This document shows, piece by piece, positions 1 to 8,084 of a stretch of 64,000 nucleotides of DNA. Position 1 is the first letter of the stretch, and each line of letters begins with the position of its first letter. Position numbers and translations under genes: made by a program. The stretch comes from Nitrosomonadales bacterium (GTDB lineage Bacteria; Pseudomonadota; Gammaproteobacteria; Burkholderiales; Gallionellaceae), in the NCBI GenBank assembly GCA_016208015.1, contig JACQYW010000012.1, forward strand, positions 1 to 64,000, written 5' to 3'. The notes beneath the pieces were generated by a model that saw only the letters and a list, made by a program, of their open reading frames with translations, searched no databases and was not told where the DNA came from.

Positions 1-140
1 ACATTCCACTCGGCCATCTTGGAAGTCAAAAGTAGTGAAACTGAGCTACACTTATTTGCAGCCGTCACCCAAAATGGCGGCTAAAGTGCCTGGGTAAAAT
101 TCAACGCGCAGGGCTGGGTAGTTTTAAACGCGCACCAACA
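1..140. mobile_element. Right end of an IS21-family-like insertion sequence (partial)
   Basis: Two imperfect direct repeats, TGGGTAAAATTCAACGCGCA at 91-110 and TGGGTAGTTTTAAACGCGCA at 115-134, lie 24 bp apart. A weaker AAAATGGCGGCTAAAGTGCC-type unit precedes them. Arrays of such multi-terminal repeats, finishing in ...ACA, are typical of IS21-family ends where IstA binds. The boundary is placed at the ACA ending at 140, because the reading frame just to the right at once matches the interior of HepT. No transposase lies within the window; it would be to the left. Assigning the IS family is inference from the repeat pattern. Confidence 0.5.
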
Positions 141-363
141 CATCATGGTGATCGGCGAGGCAGCGACAAAGCTGGCAGACGAGTATCCGGAGTTCATTGC
201 AAAGTTTCCTCAGGTCGAATGGAAAAGCATGCGCGGCATGCGCAATCGCTTGGCCCATGGCTATTTCGATATCAATCTGGAGATCGTCTGGGAAACGGTG
301 AAGCAGGCGCTGCCTATCCTTGAAAGCCAGATTCGCCAGCTTCAGAAAACACTCCAAGCCTGA
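141..363 (+). pseudogene. hepT: HepT-like toxin (DUF86), 5'-truncated
   Basis: About 73 codons remain, with an in-frame ATG at 145, matching the C-terminal half of HepT-type RNase/toxin proteins of MNT-HepT modules. The start runs VIGEAATKLADEYPEF, and the catalytic RN-x-x-x-H-x-Y signature (RNRLAHGY) is intact. A full HepT is roughly 110-140 residues, so the N-terminal helices are missing. The partner nucleotidyltransferase antitoxin is not present. The break coincides with the IS21-like end at about 140, so the gene was probably cut by insertion and is unlikely to be functional. A short product from the ATG at 145 cannot be ruled out. Confidence 0.7.
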
Positions 364-378
364 ACGGATCAAGTCGAG

Positions 379-411
379 ATCGAGCTATCCGGAAATTCCG
401 GATAGCTCGAT
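379..411 (+). terminator. Perfect hairpin after hepT remnant
   Basis: A 16-bp stem with a single-base loop (arm ATCGAGCTATCCGGAA) is followed by TTTCC, 15 bp after the hepT stop. The symmetry is perfect. It is probably a rho-independent or bidirectional terminator. A second small CCCC-TC-GGGG stem followed by ATTTTT lies at about 422-438. Confidence 0.6.
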
Positions 412-649
412 TTCCTCGCCACCCCTCGGGGATTTTTCATTTCCTTTACGCAGCCTTCACGCTTTCTTCACGCAGAATTTACATTCGCCGCCAGTCACTT
501 GCGCTGTCTCCACATTCAAATTGTGGACATGCTCTTTCCATTCAAAACGAATTAGCGGGCGATTACGACCCGCTATCAAAAAATAGCCATTCATCCCACA
601 TCCCTCTGCAAGGCCCTGTCCATAAGGCTTTGCGAGCCGCCAGTTCCTG
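412..649. other. Gene-free upstream region of the hydrogenase operon
   Basis: No convincing gene is seen here; the + frame open at 320-586 shows no family likeness. Notable are a hairpin AGCGGG...CCCGCT at about 553-573 and an imperfect inverted repeat at 608-617/624-633 (GCAAGGCCCT with AAGGCTTTGC, 8 of 10 pairs). The latter lies just upstream of the -24 element, where a sigma-54 activator or IHF could bind. The binding role is inference. Confidence 0.4.
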
Positions 650-665
650 TGGCACAGAACTTGTT
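650..665 (+). promoter_or_regulatory. Sigma-54 (-24/-12) promoter of hupS
   Basis: TGGCAC-N5-TTGTT has GG at 651-652 and GT at 663-664 separated by exactly ten bases. It matches the sigma-54 consensus TGGCAC-N5-TTGC except for T in place of C in the -12 dinucleotide. Transcription would start near 675, leaving a leader of about 77 nt before hupS. Hydrogenase structural operons of this type are commonly activated by HoxA/HupR, and a HoxA homologue is encoded at 17166. The same motif recurs before the nickel permease at 23050. Confidence 0.75.
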
Positions 666-751
666 ATGTATCCGGTGCAAGGATGATTTCCGTTGGGGCT
701 GACGGAAGATCGTGCAGAGAGAGCCTGGGCCGATAGACAAGGGAGAGAGAA

Positions 752-1837
752 ATGTCCACAGAAACATTTTATGAAGTGATGCGGAGGCAGGGTATTTCGC
801 GTCGCAGTTTTTTGAAATTCTGCAGCCTGACTGCGGCATCGCTGGGTCTGGCGCCGACGATGGCGCCGCAGATCGCGCATGCGATGGAAACCAAACCGCG
901 CACGCCGGTGATCTGGCTGCACGGTCTGGAATGCACTTGCTGTTCGGAATCGTTCATCCGTTCCGCGCACCCGCTGGCCAAAGACGTGGTGCTGTCCATG
1001 CTCTCGCTGGACTACGACGACACGCTGATGGCTGCCGCCGGACACCAGGCCGAAGAGATCATCGCCGAGATACGCAAGAAGTACAAAGGCAACTTCATTC
1101 TGGCGGTGGAAGGCAATCCGCCGCTGAACGAGGACGGCATGTTCTGTATCCACGGCGGTCGGCCCTTCGTGGAAGTGCTCAAAGAAACCGCGGCGGATGC
1201 GAAAGCCATCATCTCCTGGGGCGCATGCGCTTCCTGGGGTTGCGTGCAGGCGGCGAAGCCCAACCCCACCCGCGCCACACCGGTTCACAAAGTCATCACC
1301 GACAAGCCCATCATCAAGGTGCCGGGCTGCCCGCCCATCGCCGAGGTGATGACCGCGGTGGTGACCTACATGCTGACCTTCGACCGCATCCCCGAGCTGG
1401 ATCGCCAGGGACGTCCCAAGATGTTCTACGGCCAGCGCATCCACGACAAATGCTATCGCCGTCCGCACTTCGATGCGGGCCAGTTCGTCGAAGAGTGGGA
1501 TGACGAAGCCGCGCGCAAAGGCTACTGCCTCTACAAGATGGGCTGCAAAGGCCCCACCACCTACAACGCCTGCTCGACCGTGCGCTGGAACGGCGGTGTG
1601 TCCTTCCCGATCCAGTCCGGTCACGGTTGCATCGGCTGCTCGGAAGAGGGCTTCTGGGACAAGGGCGGTTTCTACGAACGCGTCACCGACATCAAGCAGT
1701 TCGGCGTCGAATCGAATGCCGACGCGGTGGGTGGCACGGTGGCCGGTATCGCGGGTGCGGCAGTCGTCGCGCACGCGGCAGTCAGCGCGCTGACCAAGGC
1801 GCGCGATAAGAACGATCAGAGCAAGGGAGGCAAATAA
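752..1837 (+). CDS. hupS: Uptake [NiFe]-hydrogenase small subunit, O2-tolerant type
   Basis: Electron-transfer subunit of the periplasm-facing membrane-bound hydrogenase (group 1d), 361 aa. A long Tat signal carries SRRSFLKF at residues 16-23, and the mature protein should start at M45. With mature numbering (minus 44) all cluster ligands are present. The proximal [4Fe-3S] cluster has C17, C19, C20, C115, C120 and C149, including the two supernumerary cysteines (19 and 120) that mark O2-tolerant enzymes. The medial [3Fe-4S] cluster has C230, C249 and C252. The distal [4Fe-4S] cluster has H187, C190, C215 and C221. A hydrophobic C-terminal helix (about 324-347) anchors it to the cytochrome b subunit. 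The start has a good AGGGAGAG ribosome site. It is followed after 2 nt by hupL. Confidence 0.97.
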   Translation: MSTETFYEVMRRQGISRRSFLKFCSLTAASLGLAPTMAPQIAHAMETKPRTPVIWLHGLECTCCSESFIRSAHPLAKDVVLSMLSLDYDDTLMAAAGHQAEEIIAEIRKKYKGNFILAVEGNPPLNEDGMFCIHGGRPFVEVLKETAADAKAIISWGACASWGCVQAAKPNPTRATPVHKVITDKPIIKVPGCPPIAEVMTAVVTYMLTFDRIPELDRQGRPKMFYGQRIHDKCYRRPHFDAGQFVEEWDDEAARKGYCLYKMGCKGPTTYNACSTVRWNGGVSFPIQSGHGCIGCSEEGFWDKGGFYERVTDIKQFGVESNADAVGGTVAGIAGAAVVAHAAVSALTKARDKNDQSKGGK

Positions 1838-1839
1838 TC

Positions 1840-3639
1840 ATGTCAGCTTACGAAACCCAGGGCTTCAAGCTCGACAATAGCGGCAAGCGTGTGGTGGTCG
1901 ATCCGGTGTGCCGCATCGAAGGCCACCTGCGCGTCGAAGTGAACCTCGACAGCAACAACGTCATCCGCAACGCGGTGTCCACCGGCACCATGTGGCGCGG
2001 TCTGGAAGTGATTTTGAAAGGCCGCGATCCGCGCGATGCCTGGGCCTTCACCGAGCGCATCTGCGGTGTCTGCACCGGCACGCACGCGCTCACCTCGGTG
2101 CGCGCGGTGGAAGACGCGCTCGATATCCAGATCCCCGAGAACGCCAACACCATCCGCAACATCATGCAGCTCAACCTGTATGTGCACGACCACCTGGTGC
2201 ACTTCTATCACCTGCACGCGCTGGACTGGGTGGACGTGGTGTCCGCACTCAAGGCCGATCCGAAGAAAACTTCCGAACTGGCGCAGAGCATCTCGTCCTG
2301 GCCGTTGTCGTCGCCCGGTTATTTCCGCGACGTGCAGAACCGTCTGAAGAAGTTCGTCGAATCCGGCCAGCTCGGCCCGTTCAGCAACGGCTACTGGGGC
2401 AACCCGGCGTACAAGCTGCCGCCCGAGGCGAACCTGATGGCGGTGACGCACTATCTCGAAGCGCTCGATTTCCAGAAAGAAATCGTCAAGGTCCACACCA
2501 TCTTCGGCGGCAAGAACCCGCACCCGAACTGGCTGGTGGGCGGCGTGCCGTGCGCGATCAACGTCAACGACACCGGTGCCGTCGGCGCGATCAACATGGA
2601 GCGCCTTAACCTGGTGAAGAGCATCATCGACCGCAGCAAGGAGTTCGTGGAGAAGGTGTACATCCCCGACCTGCTCGCCATCGCCTCGTTCTACAAGGGC
2701 TGGGGCTATGGCGGCGGATTATCGTCGAAGAACTTCATGTCCTACGGCGATATCCCGCAGCGCGCCAACGACTACACCGCGTCGAATCTGTTGCTGCCGC
2801 GCGGTGCCGTCATCAACGGCGATCTCTCCAAGATCCACGAGATCGACCTGCGCAATCCGGACGAGATCCAGGAATTCGTCAACCACTCCTGGTACAAGTA
2901 TGCGGACGAGAGCAAGGGTCTGCATCCCTGGGACGGTGTCACCGAAGCCAACTATCATCCCGAAGGCCCGAACTTCAAGGGCACGCGCACCAGGATCGAG
3001 GCGCTGGACGAGAGCGGCAAGTATTCCTGGATCAAGGCGCCGCGCTGGAAAGGCAACGCCATGGAAGTCGGTCCGCTGTCGCGCATGGTGCTGGGCTATT
3101 TGCAGCCCAAGCAGTATCCGATCATCAAGGACACCATCGACGGCGTGCTGCACAAGCTCGACCTGCCGGTCACGGCCCTGTTCTCCACGCTGGGTCGCAC
3201 GGCTGCACGCGGCATCGAGGCCCTGTATTGCGCCGACCTGCAAGTGCAGCAGTTCGACAAGCTGATGGCGAACCTGAAAGCGGGCGACACCTCCACCGCC
3301 AACGTCGAGAAGTGGGAGCCCTCCAAGTGGCCGGCCGAAGCGAAAGGTGTGGGCTTCACCGAAGCACCGCGCGGCGCGCTGGGGCACTGGATCAAGATCA
3401 AGGACACCAAGATCGACAACTACCAGTGCGTGGTGCCGACCACCTGGAACGGCAGTCCGCGCGATGCCAAGGGACAGATCGGTGCGTTCGAGGCTTCATT
3501 GATGAACACCCCGCTGGCCAAAGCCGATCAACCGCTGGAGATCCTGCGCACCCTGCACAGCTTCGACCCCTGCCTCGCCTGCTCGACGCATGTGATGTCG
3601 CCGGACGGTCAGGAGATGAGCAAGGTCACGGTTCGCTAA
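1840..3639 (+). CDS. hupL: Uptake [NiFe]-hydrogenase large subunit
   Basis: Catalytic subunit that oxidises H2 at the Ni-Fe(CN)2CO centre, 599 aa, usual family length. The N-terminal nickel motif RICGVC (C75, C78) and the C-terminal DPCLAC (C578, C581) supply the four cysteine ligands. The chain continues 15 residues past H584, so it is made as a precursor cut after H584 by the HupD protease encoded downstream. It has no signal peptide of its own and is exported by hitch-hiking on HupS. It lies 2 nt after hupS and 21 nt before hupC. Confidence 0.97.
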   Translation: MSAYETQGFKLDNSGKRVVVDPVCRIEGHLRVEVNLDSNNVIRNAVSTGTMWRGLEVILKGRDPRDAWAFTERICGVCTGTHALTSVRAVEDALDIQIPENANTIRNIMQLNLYVHDHLVHFYHLHALDWVDVVSALKADPKKTSELAQSISSWPLSSPGYFRDVQNRLKKFVESGQLGPFSNGYWGNPAYKLPPEANLMAVTHYLEALDFQKEIVKVHTIFGGKNPHPNWLVGGVPCAINVNDTGAVGAINMERLNLVKSIIDRSKEFVEKVYIPDLLAIASFYKGWGYGGGLSSKNFMSYGDIPQRANDYTASNLLLPRGAVINGDLSKIHEIDLRNPDEIQEFVNHSWYKYADESKGLHPWDGVTEANYHPEGPNFKGTRTRIEALDESGKYSWIKAPRWKGNAMEVGPLSRMVLGYLQPKQYPIIKDTIDGVLHKLDLPVTALFSTLGRTAARGIEALYCADLQVQQFDKLMANLKAGDTSTANVEKWEPSKWPAEAKGVGFTEAPRGALGHWIKIKDTKIDNYQCVVPTTWNGSPRDAKGQIGAFEASLMNTPLAKADQPLEILRTLHSFDPCLACSTHVMSPDGQEMSKVTVR

Positions 3640-3660
3640 CGCGCACGAAAGGAGACTGTC

Positions 3661-4365
3661 ATGTCAGTAAAAACTGAAGTCGACGAAGCGGCGCTCACCG
3701 CGGCGGGCAACTCGGTGTATGTGTACGAGGCGCCGGTGCGCGCGTGGCACTGGATCAACGTGCTGTGCATCATCACGCTGTCCATCACCGGCTGGTTCAT
3801 CGCCAGCCCGTTGCCCAGCGTGAGCGGCGAGGCGAGCGAGAACTTCCTCATGGGCTATATCCGCTTCGCGCATTTCGCGGCGGGTTATGTCTTTGCGGTC
3901 GGTCTGCTGGTGCGGCTGTACTGGGCGTTTGTGGGCAACCACCATGCGAAGCAGTTGTTCATCCTGCCGGTCACCGACAGCAAGTGGTGGGCCGGGATGT
4001 TCAAGGAGATACGCTGGTATCTGTATCTGGAGAAGCAGCCGAACAAGTACATCGGCCACAATCCGCTCGGCCACCTGTTCATGTTCTTCGCCATCACGCT
4101 GGGCGGCACCTTCATGCTGGTCACCGGTTTCGCGCTGTACGGCGAAGGTGCGCAGGAAGGACACTGGTCGCACTGGCTGTTCACCAGCTGGGTGATCCCG
4201 CTGTTCGGGCAGAGCCAGGATGTGCACACCTGGCATCACTTCATCGCATGGGGCATCGTGGTGTTCGTGATCCTGCACGTGTACACCGCGATCCGCGAAG
4301 ACATCATGTCGCGGCAGACCATGATCAGCGCCATGATCGACGGCAAACGCACCTTCCGCGAATGA
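3661..4365 (+). CDS. hupC: Ni/Fe-hydrogenase b-type cytochrome subunit
   Basis: Integral membrane dihaem cytochrome b, 234 aa, that anchors HupSL and passes electrons to the quinone pool. It has about four hydrophobic helices. Candidate haem histidines occur in the first helix (RAWHWINVL), in GHLFMFF and in HTWHHFIAWG...ILHVYTAIRED near the C-terminus, as in HyaC/HoxZ proteins. It is the third gene of the hupSLC operon, preceded by an AAAGGAGA ribosome site 6 nt before the ATG. Confidence 0.95.
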   Translation: MSVKTEVDEAALTAAGNSVYVYEAPVRAWHWINVLCIITLSITGWFIASPLPSVSGEASENFLMGYIRFAHFAAGYVFAVGLLVRLYWAFVGNHHAKQLFILPVTDSKWWAGMFKEIRWYLYLEKQPNKYIGHNPLGHLFMFFAITLGGTFMLVTGFALYGEGAQEGHWSHWLFTSWVIPLFGQSQDVHTWHHFIAWGIVVFVILHVYTAIREDIMSRQTMISAMIDGKRTFRE

Positions 4366-4413
4366 CCGGGCACCACTTCCTTGCGGCAACTTTCCCCTTC
4401 CCATAACCGAGCA

Positions 4414-4743
4414 ATGTCGCAAGGGTTGAAGCTTAACGCGGGCAATCGCCCGCGTTTTTTCTGGGCGGCGCCGCGGGCGCCGGTGCATCCGGGGCAGTTC
4501 CTGGATACCCGTTTTCTGCAGCCCGGCCACATCTCGCAGGATGCCCTGGCCGTCGCGCTCGGCATCTCCCGCCGCCGCATCAACGAGCTGGTATGTGGTA
4601 AGCGCGCTGTCACCCCCGACACGGCGGTGCGGCTGGCCCTGCATTTCGGCACGGATGTGGCGTTCTGGCTGGAGATGCAGTTCGCCTGGGACCTCCATCA
4701 GGCCCAGCAACTTTACTACCGTAAGGTTAAGATCGACGTGTAG
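4414..4743 (+). CDS. HigA/VapI-type XRE HTH protein, orphan
   Basis: 109 aa with the chosen ATG; an in-frame TTG at 4381 would add 11 residues. Residues 25-95 match the HigA antitoxin family: HPGQFL, then an HTH at about 40-65 (SQDALAVALGISRRRINELV), then VTPDTAVRLALHFGT and WLEMQ. No HigB-type toxin gene is next to it. It sits 48 nt after hupC, inside the hydrogenase locus, and ends 101 nt before the sigma-54 element of hupD. It could be a stray antitoxin or a regulator recruited to this locus; the sequence cannot decide. Confidence 0.85.
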   Translation: MSQGLKLNAGNRPRFFWAAPRAPVHPGQFLDTRFLQPGHISQDALAVALGISRRRINELVCGKRAVTPDTAVRLALHFGTDVAFWLEMQFAWDLHQAQQLYYRKVKIDV

Positions 4744-4844
4744 TGTCTTGAAACCGGAAAGATAATGTCCACACTAAATCTGTCGGACTTTGCTTTCTGT
4801 CTGCAACACCATAATTGTTAATGTGAAATTGTAAATTATGCGGC

Positions 4845-4860
4845 TGGCATGAGTCGTGCT
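4845..4860 (+). promoter_or_regulatory. Sigma-54 (-24/-12) promoter of hupD
   Basis: TGGCATGAGTCGTGCT has GG at 4846-4847 and GC at 4858-4859 with exactly ten bases between, keeping the invariant GG/GC pair of sigma-54 promoters. A start site is expected near 4870. It gives the accessory-gene series hupD onwards a promoter separate from hupSLC, probably responding to the same HoxA activator. The AT-rich stretch 4810-4840 just upstream could suit IHF. Confidence 0.65.
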
Positions 4861-4891
4861 GTTACACATCACGTAACAAAGGAGAGATGAG

Positions 4892-5500
4892 ATGAAAAAA
4901 ACGGAATTGTTGGTGCTGGGTATCGGCAACATCCTGTGGGCGGATGAAGGTTTCGGCGTGCGCTGCGTCGAGGCGATGAACGCCGCTTACCAGTTCGACG
5001 ACAACGTGACCGTGCTGGACGGCGGCACCCAGGGCTTGTACCTGCTGCCGTTCCTGGAAGAGGCGCGCTATCTGATCGTGTTCGATGCCGTGGACTACGG
5101 CAAGACGCCGGGCGAGATGGTGATCGCGCAGGACGACGAGGTGCCGCGTTTCATGGGCGCGAAAAAGATGAGTCTGCACCAGACCGGATTCCAGGAAGTC
5201 ATCGCCTGCGCCGCACTGGCCGACCGTCTGCCGGAATCGATGATGCTCATCGGCGTGCAACCGGAACAACTGGAAGACTTCGGCGGCAGCCTGCGCGATG
5301 TGGTCAAGGCGCAGATTCCGCACGCGCTGGAAATGGCGCTGCTGAAGATGCGGCAATGGGGCATTCCTTACAAGCCACGGCATTCGCATGTGGTCGACGA
5401 ACACCAGCATGTGCTGCGCATGGACGAGTACGAAGCGGGACGCCCTTCCGAAGCGCAGGCTTGCCGTTTCGGCGACGATCGTTTCATGGGCGGCGTTTGA
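4892..5500 (+). CDS. hupD: Hydrogenase maturation endopeptidase (HyaD/HoxM type)
   Basis: Protease that trims the C-terminal 15 residues of HupL once the Ni-Fe centre is in place, 202 aa. The family start LVLGIGNILWADEGFGVRC holds the first nickel-sensing acidic residue (E19). Further family segments are VFDAVDYG and the histidine in SLHQTGFQE. The last 30 or so residues extend beyond the shortest homologues but resemble HyaD/HoxM. First gene of the accessory operon, with an AAGGAGAG ribosome site. Confidence 0.95.
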   Translation: MKKTELLVLGIGNILWADEGFGVRCVEAMNAAYQFDDNVTVLDGGTQGLYLLPFLEEARYLIVFDAVDYGKTPGEMVIAQDDEVPRFMGAKKMSLHQTGFQEVIACAALADRLPESMMLIGVQPEQLEDFGGSLRDVVKAQIPHALEMALLKMRQWGIPYKPRHSHVVDEHQHVLRMDEYEAGRPSEAQACRFGDDRFMGGV

Positions 5501-5502
5501 TC

Positions 5503-5811
5503 ATGTGTCTGGGTATCCCGATGCAGGTCATGGAAGTGCACGAGACCGCTGCGATTTGCGAGGGCCGCAACGGCAGGCAGTTGATCAACACCATGCTGGT
5601 GGGCCGGGTTGAAGTCGGCCAGTGGCTGCTCACTTTTCTGGATGCCGGACGCGAGGTGATCGATGCGGAACGGGCGGCGCTGGTGAATGCCGCGCTGGAC
5701 GGTCTGCAGGCGCTGTCGGATGGCAGCGAAGTGAATCTGGATGTGTTCTTTGCCGATCTGGCGAACCGGGAACCGACGTTGCCGGAATTTTTGAGAAAGG
5801 ATGCGGCATGA
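5503..5811 (+). CDS. hupF: HypC/HupF-family hydrogenase chaperone
   Basis: 102 aa, with the hallmark MCLGIPMQV start whose Cys2 binds the Fe(CN)2CO unit or the large-subunit precursor. It is a HypC paralogue dedicated to the uptake hydrogenase. In Rhizobium HupF is thought to protect HupL maturation under oxygen. A second family member, the genuine HypC, lies at 12964. It starts 3 nt after hupD stops and overlaps hupG by ATGA. Confidence 0.93.
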   Translation: MCLGIPMQVMEVHETAAICEGRNGRQLINTMLVGRVEVGQWLLTFLDAGREVIDAERAALVNAALDGLQALSDGSEVNLDVFFADLANREPTLPEFLRKDAA

Positions 5812-6290
5812 GCGAGACAGTCGAATTTGCAGCGGTACGCGCCGAGGAGATGAAAGCGAGTTTCAACAAACTGCTTGAGCGTTTGCGCGCCCAAAGCAAG
5901 ATCACGCTGCTGGACGAGGAAGGGCTGGAATCCTTCGTCATGGCGGGCGGCGACGGCATGGTGCTGTTCACCCAGGAGCCGGACCAGCAGCCCGAGACCT
6001 GGGACGTGGCGGTGATCCTGCCCGAGGTGCTGAAGCTGACCGGCGACCGGCTGCGTGCCGCGATCATCTCGCCCGACCTGGCGCGCAAGGAAAAAGCGCG
6101 CTTCGGCATCACACGCTGGCCCTCGCTGGTGTTCGTGCGCGACGGCGACTATGTCGGCGTGATCGACGGCATGCGCAACTGGGAAGAATACACGCGCGAG
6201 ATCGCCGGCATGTTGAACAAACCGGTGAGCCGTGCGCCGTCGGTGGGTATTCCGGTGACGGCGGCGGGTGCGGTGGGTTCGTGTCATTGA
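5808..6290 (+). CDS. hupG: Hydrogenase small-subunit chaperone, thioredoxin-like (HyaE/HoxO)
   Basis: 160 aa, translationally coupled to hupF through ATGA. It matches the HyaE/HupG/HoxO family, a thioredoxin fold without the redox CxxC pair (ARFGITRWPSLVFVRDG occupies the corresponding strand-loop). Members bind the Tat signal of the small-subunit precursor and proofread its export. The C-terminus from about residue 140 is low in complexity (Gly/Ala/Val). Confidence 0.9.
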   Translation: MSETVEFAAVRAEEMKASFNKLLERLRAQSKITLLDEEGLESFVMAGGDGMVLFTQEPDQQPETWDVAVILPEVLKLTGDRLRAAIISPDLARKEKARFGITRWPSLVFVRDGDYVGVIDGMRNWEEYTREIAGMLNKPVSRAPSVGIPVTAAGAVGSCH

Positions 6291-6301
6291 GAAAATGCTT
6301 T

Positions 6302-6385
6302 TCCACGAAAAACACGAAACAAATCCATAACCAGCTTGCCATGAGATTCACGAATCAATCGATTCCATTTCGTGTCTTTCGTGGA
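6302..6385. repeat. Inverted pair of CACGAAA-type REP units
   Basis: TCCACGAAAAACACGAAA (6302-6319) faces TTTCGTGTCTTTCGTGGA (6368-6385). They are reverse complements at 17 of 18 positions with a 48-nt loop. The pair fills most of the 128-nt gap between hupG and hupH. The element resembles widespread CACGAAA-rich intergenic repeats and may form a transcript hairpin inside the operon. Confidence 0.75.
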
Positions 6386-6418
6386 TAGAGCAGGGTTTAT
6401 AAAATTAAGGAGCGCTCC

Positions 6419-7294
6419 ATGATGAAAGAATTCCCCCTTCCCGTCGTCGCCGTCGGTCCCGGTTCGCAACCTGAAGACGAAGCCCTGCAATACATGCCGT
6501 TGCCCAGCGCGATGATGACCTTCGCCTTGCCGGTCATCGACGAGGCCGATCCCGCATTGATGGCGGCAGCGTGTGCGGTGGTCGAGCGTTTGCGCGACGA
6601 GATGCAGGCCACGCCGCTGGATTCGGCGACCATCCCGACGGTGGAGTTGCAGGATGTGGAGACCGAGGTGGTGCGCCTGCTCAATCAGACCATGGGCGAG
6701 GGCGAGGTGAGCATCGCGGTGCGCGGCTCCGGCCAGTACCGCATCCAGGAGACGGTGTTCGCCAGCGTGTGGCGCGTGCACGAGTTCGCCACCGACGGTC
6801 GCCTGATCGGCGATACCATCATGGCCTGCGCGATTCCGACTATGGTGATGCAATGGGCGCGGGACGGCGTGTCGCTGGACTGCAAGATCCCGGAGAAGGG
6901 TGCCGGGCTGATGAACGCACCCGCCGTGCTCACCGAGATCGTCGGCAAGGCCAAAGCCTACAAGGCGGGCGACGGCGCGCATGTGATCAACCTGACGCTG
7001 CTGCCGATGTCGCCGGAAGATCTGGATTGTCTGACGCAGACGCTGGGCGTGGGCGCGGTGACCATCCTGTCGCGCGGCTACGGCAATTGCCGCATCACCA
7101 GCACCAAACTGCCGAACGTGTGGTGGGTACAATACTTCAACAGCATGGATACGCTGATCCTCAACACCATCGAGGTCAGCGACGTGCCGGAAGTGGCGCA
7201 GGCCTCGCAGGAAGATTACGAGGACAGCATCGAGCGCCTGGGCGAATGGCTGCAGGTGATGCAGGCGCCGGAGAGCGTGGACGACCGAGATTAA
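6419..7294 (+). CDS. hupH: Hydrogenase expression/maturation protein HupH (HyaF/HoxQ)
   Basis: 291 aa, or 290 from the second of two adjacent ATGs. HupH/HyaF/HoxQ family members occur with O2-tolerant uptake hydrogenases and work with HupG in handling the small subunit and its clusters. Recognisable blocks are YMPLPSAMMTF near the N-terminus and VGAVTILSRGYGNCRITST...VWWVQYFNSMDTLILNTIEV near the C-terminus, characteristic of this family. Preceded by TAAGGAGCG. Confidence 0.92.
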   Translation: MMKEFPLPVVAVGPGSQPEDEALQYMPLPSAMMTFALPVIDEADPALMAAACAVVERLRDEMQATPLDSATIPTVELQDVETEVVRLLNQTMGEGEVSIAVRGSGQYRIQETVFASVWRVHEFATDGRLIGDTIMACAIPTMVMQWARDGVSLDCKIPEKGAGLMNAPAVLTEIVGKAKAYKAGDGAHVINLTLLPMSPEDLDCLTQTLGVGAVTILSRGYGNCRITSTKLPNVWWVQYFNSMDTLILNTIEVSDVPEVAQASQEDYEDSIERLGEWLQVMQAPESVDDRD

Positions 7295-7297
7295 GGC

Positions 7298-7325
7298 CGT
7301 CATTCCCGCGCAGGCGGGAATGACG
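7298..7325. repeat. REP palindrome (GTCATTCCCGC type)
   Basis: CGTCATTCCCGCG and GCGGGAATGACG flank a tiny loop, making a near-perfect palindrome right after the hupH stop. This is the very widespread 'CGTCATTCCCGC' intergenic palindrome and would form a strong hairpin between hupH and hupI. Confidence 0.8.
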
Positions 7326-7354
7326 AAGCTAAGGAAATATTGAGGTGTGCGAAT

Positions 7355-7567
7355 ATGTTTGAAGGCTCCTTTCTCGGCGACAACGGCAAACTATCCGACG
7401 ATGCGGTGCGGATGGAATGCGGGATCTGCTGGGAGGTGTACGATCCTGCCTTGGGCGACCCGGTGTGGCAGATCGATCCGAATACGCCGTTCTCGCAGTT
7501 GCCGGAGCACTGGACCTGCCCGAACTGCGATGCGCCCAAACACAAATTCATGGTGCACAGCGAATGA
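7355..7567 (+). CDS. hupI: Rubredoxin (HupI/HoxR)
   Basis: 70 aa; the ATG at 7355 is chosen over an upstream TTG because it gives the standard length. Two iron-binding pairs are seen, CGIC and CPNC, in the usual rubredoxin spacing, with WQIDPNTPFSQLPEHWTCPNC as the typical loop. HoxR/HupI rubredoxins are needed for full activity of O2-tolerant hydrogenases at higher oxygen, probably in forming the [4Fe-3S] cluster. Overlaps hupJ by ATGA. Confidence 0.95.
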   Translation: MFEGSFLGDNGKLSDDAVRMECGICWEVYDPALGDPVWQIDPNTPFSQLPEHWTCPNCDAPKHKFMVHSE

Positions 7568-8082
7568 ACGTGGTCGAACAGAAACTGGAAGCGGTATTCA
7601 GGGACATCGCCGAGACGCGCATGGCCGGGTTGCCGATATGCAACTCGGCGTTGCGGGTACAGGCGGTCGGTTTCCGCGAGTGGCAGGAACATTGGGTGGG
7701 GGTGCTGGTCACACCATGGACGATCAGCCTGGCGCTGATGCCGGGGGACAAGGCGCCGCTCAAGACCCTGGGGCCGGACGAGAAGATGACTTGGGAATTC
7801 CCATCCGGCAAATACGAGTTCATGGGATTGAACGAACCGGCGCTGGGCACTTGCCAGACCTGTTCGCTGATTTCGCCGGTGATCGATATCGGGCGTCACG
7901 AGGATGCGGTGGATGTTGCCCGCCAGGTGATGGATGCCCTGTTTGTGACCGACGAGACCGACGCGAAGCGCGATGCAGATCGCAAACAGATGGTGGAAGC
8001 GGCACGCCTCAAGGGCGAGCCGGTATTGGATAAACCGCTGTCGCGGCGCGATTTCCTGCGCGGCAGTTTCTTGGGGACTTAG
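7564..8082 (+). CDS. hupJ: Hydrogenase assembly chaperone HupJ (HybE/HoxT)
   Basis: 172 aa, coupled to hupI by ATGA. It belongs to the HybE/HupJ/HoxT family of small-subunit chaperones, with conserved LPICNSALRVQAVGF, VGVLVTPW and CQTCSLISPV segments. The C-terminus ends in LSRRDFLRGSF, a Tat-like twin-arginine string that recurs at the C-terminus of this family and is not an export signal there. It ends 2 nt before the hupK start. Confidence 0.92.
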   Translation: MNVVEQKLEAVFRDIAETRMAGLPICNSALRVQAVGFREWQEHWVGVLVTPWTISLALMPGDKAPLKTLGPDEKMTWEFPSGKYEFMGLNEPALGTCQTCSLISPVIDIGRHEDAVDVARQVMDALFVTDETDAKRDADRKQMVEAARLKGEPVLDKPLSRRDFLRGSFLGT

Positions 8083-8084
8083 AT

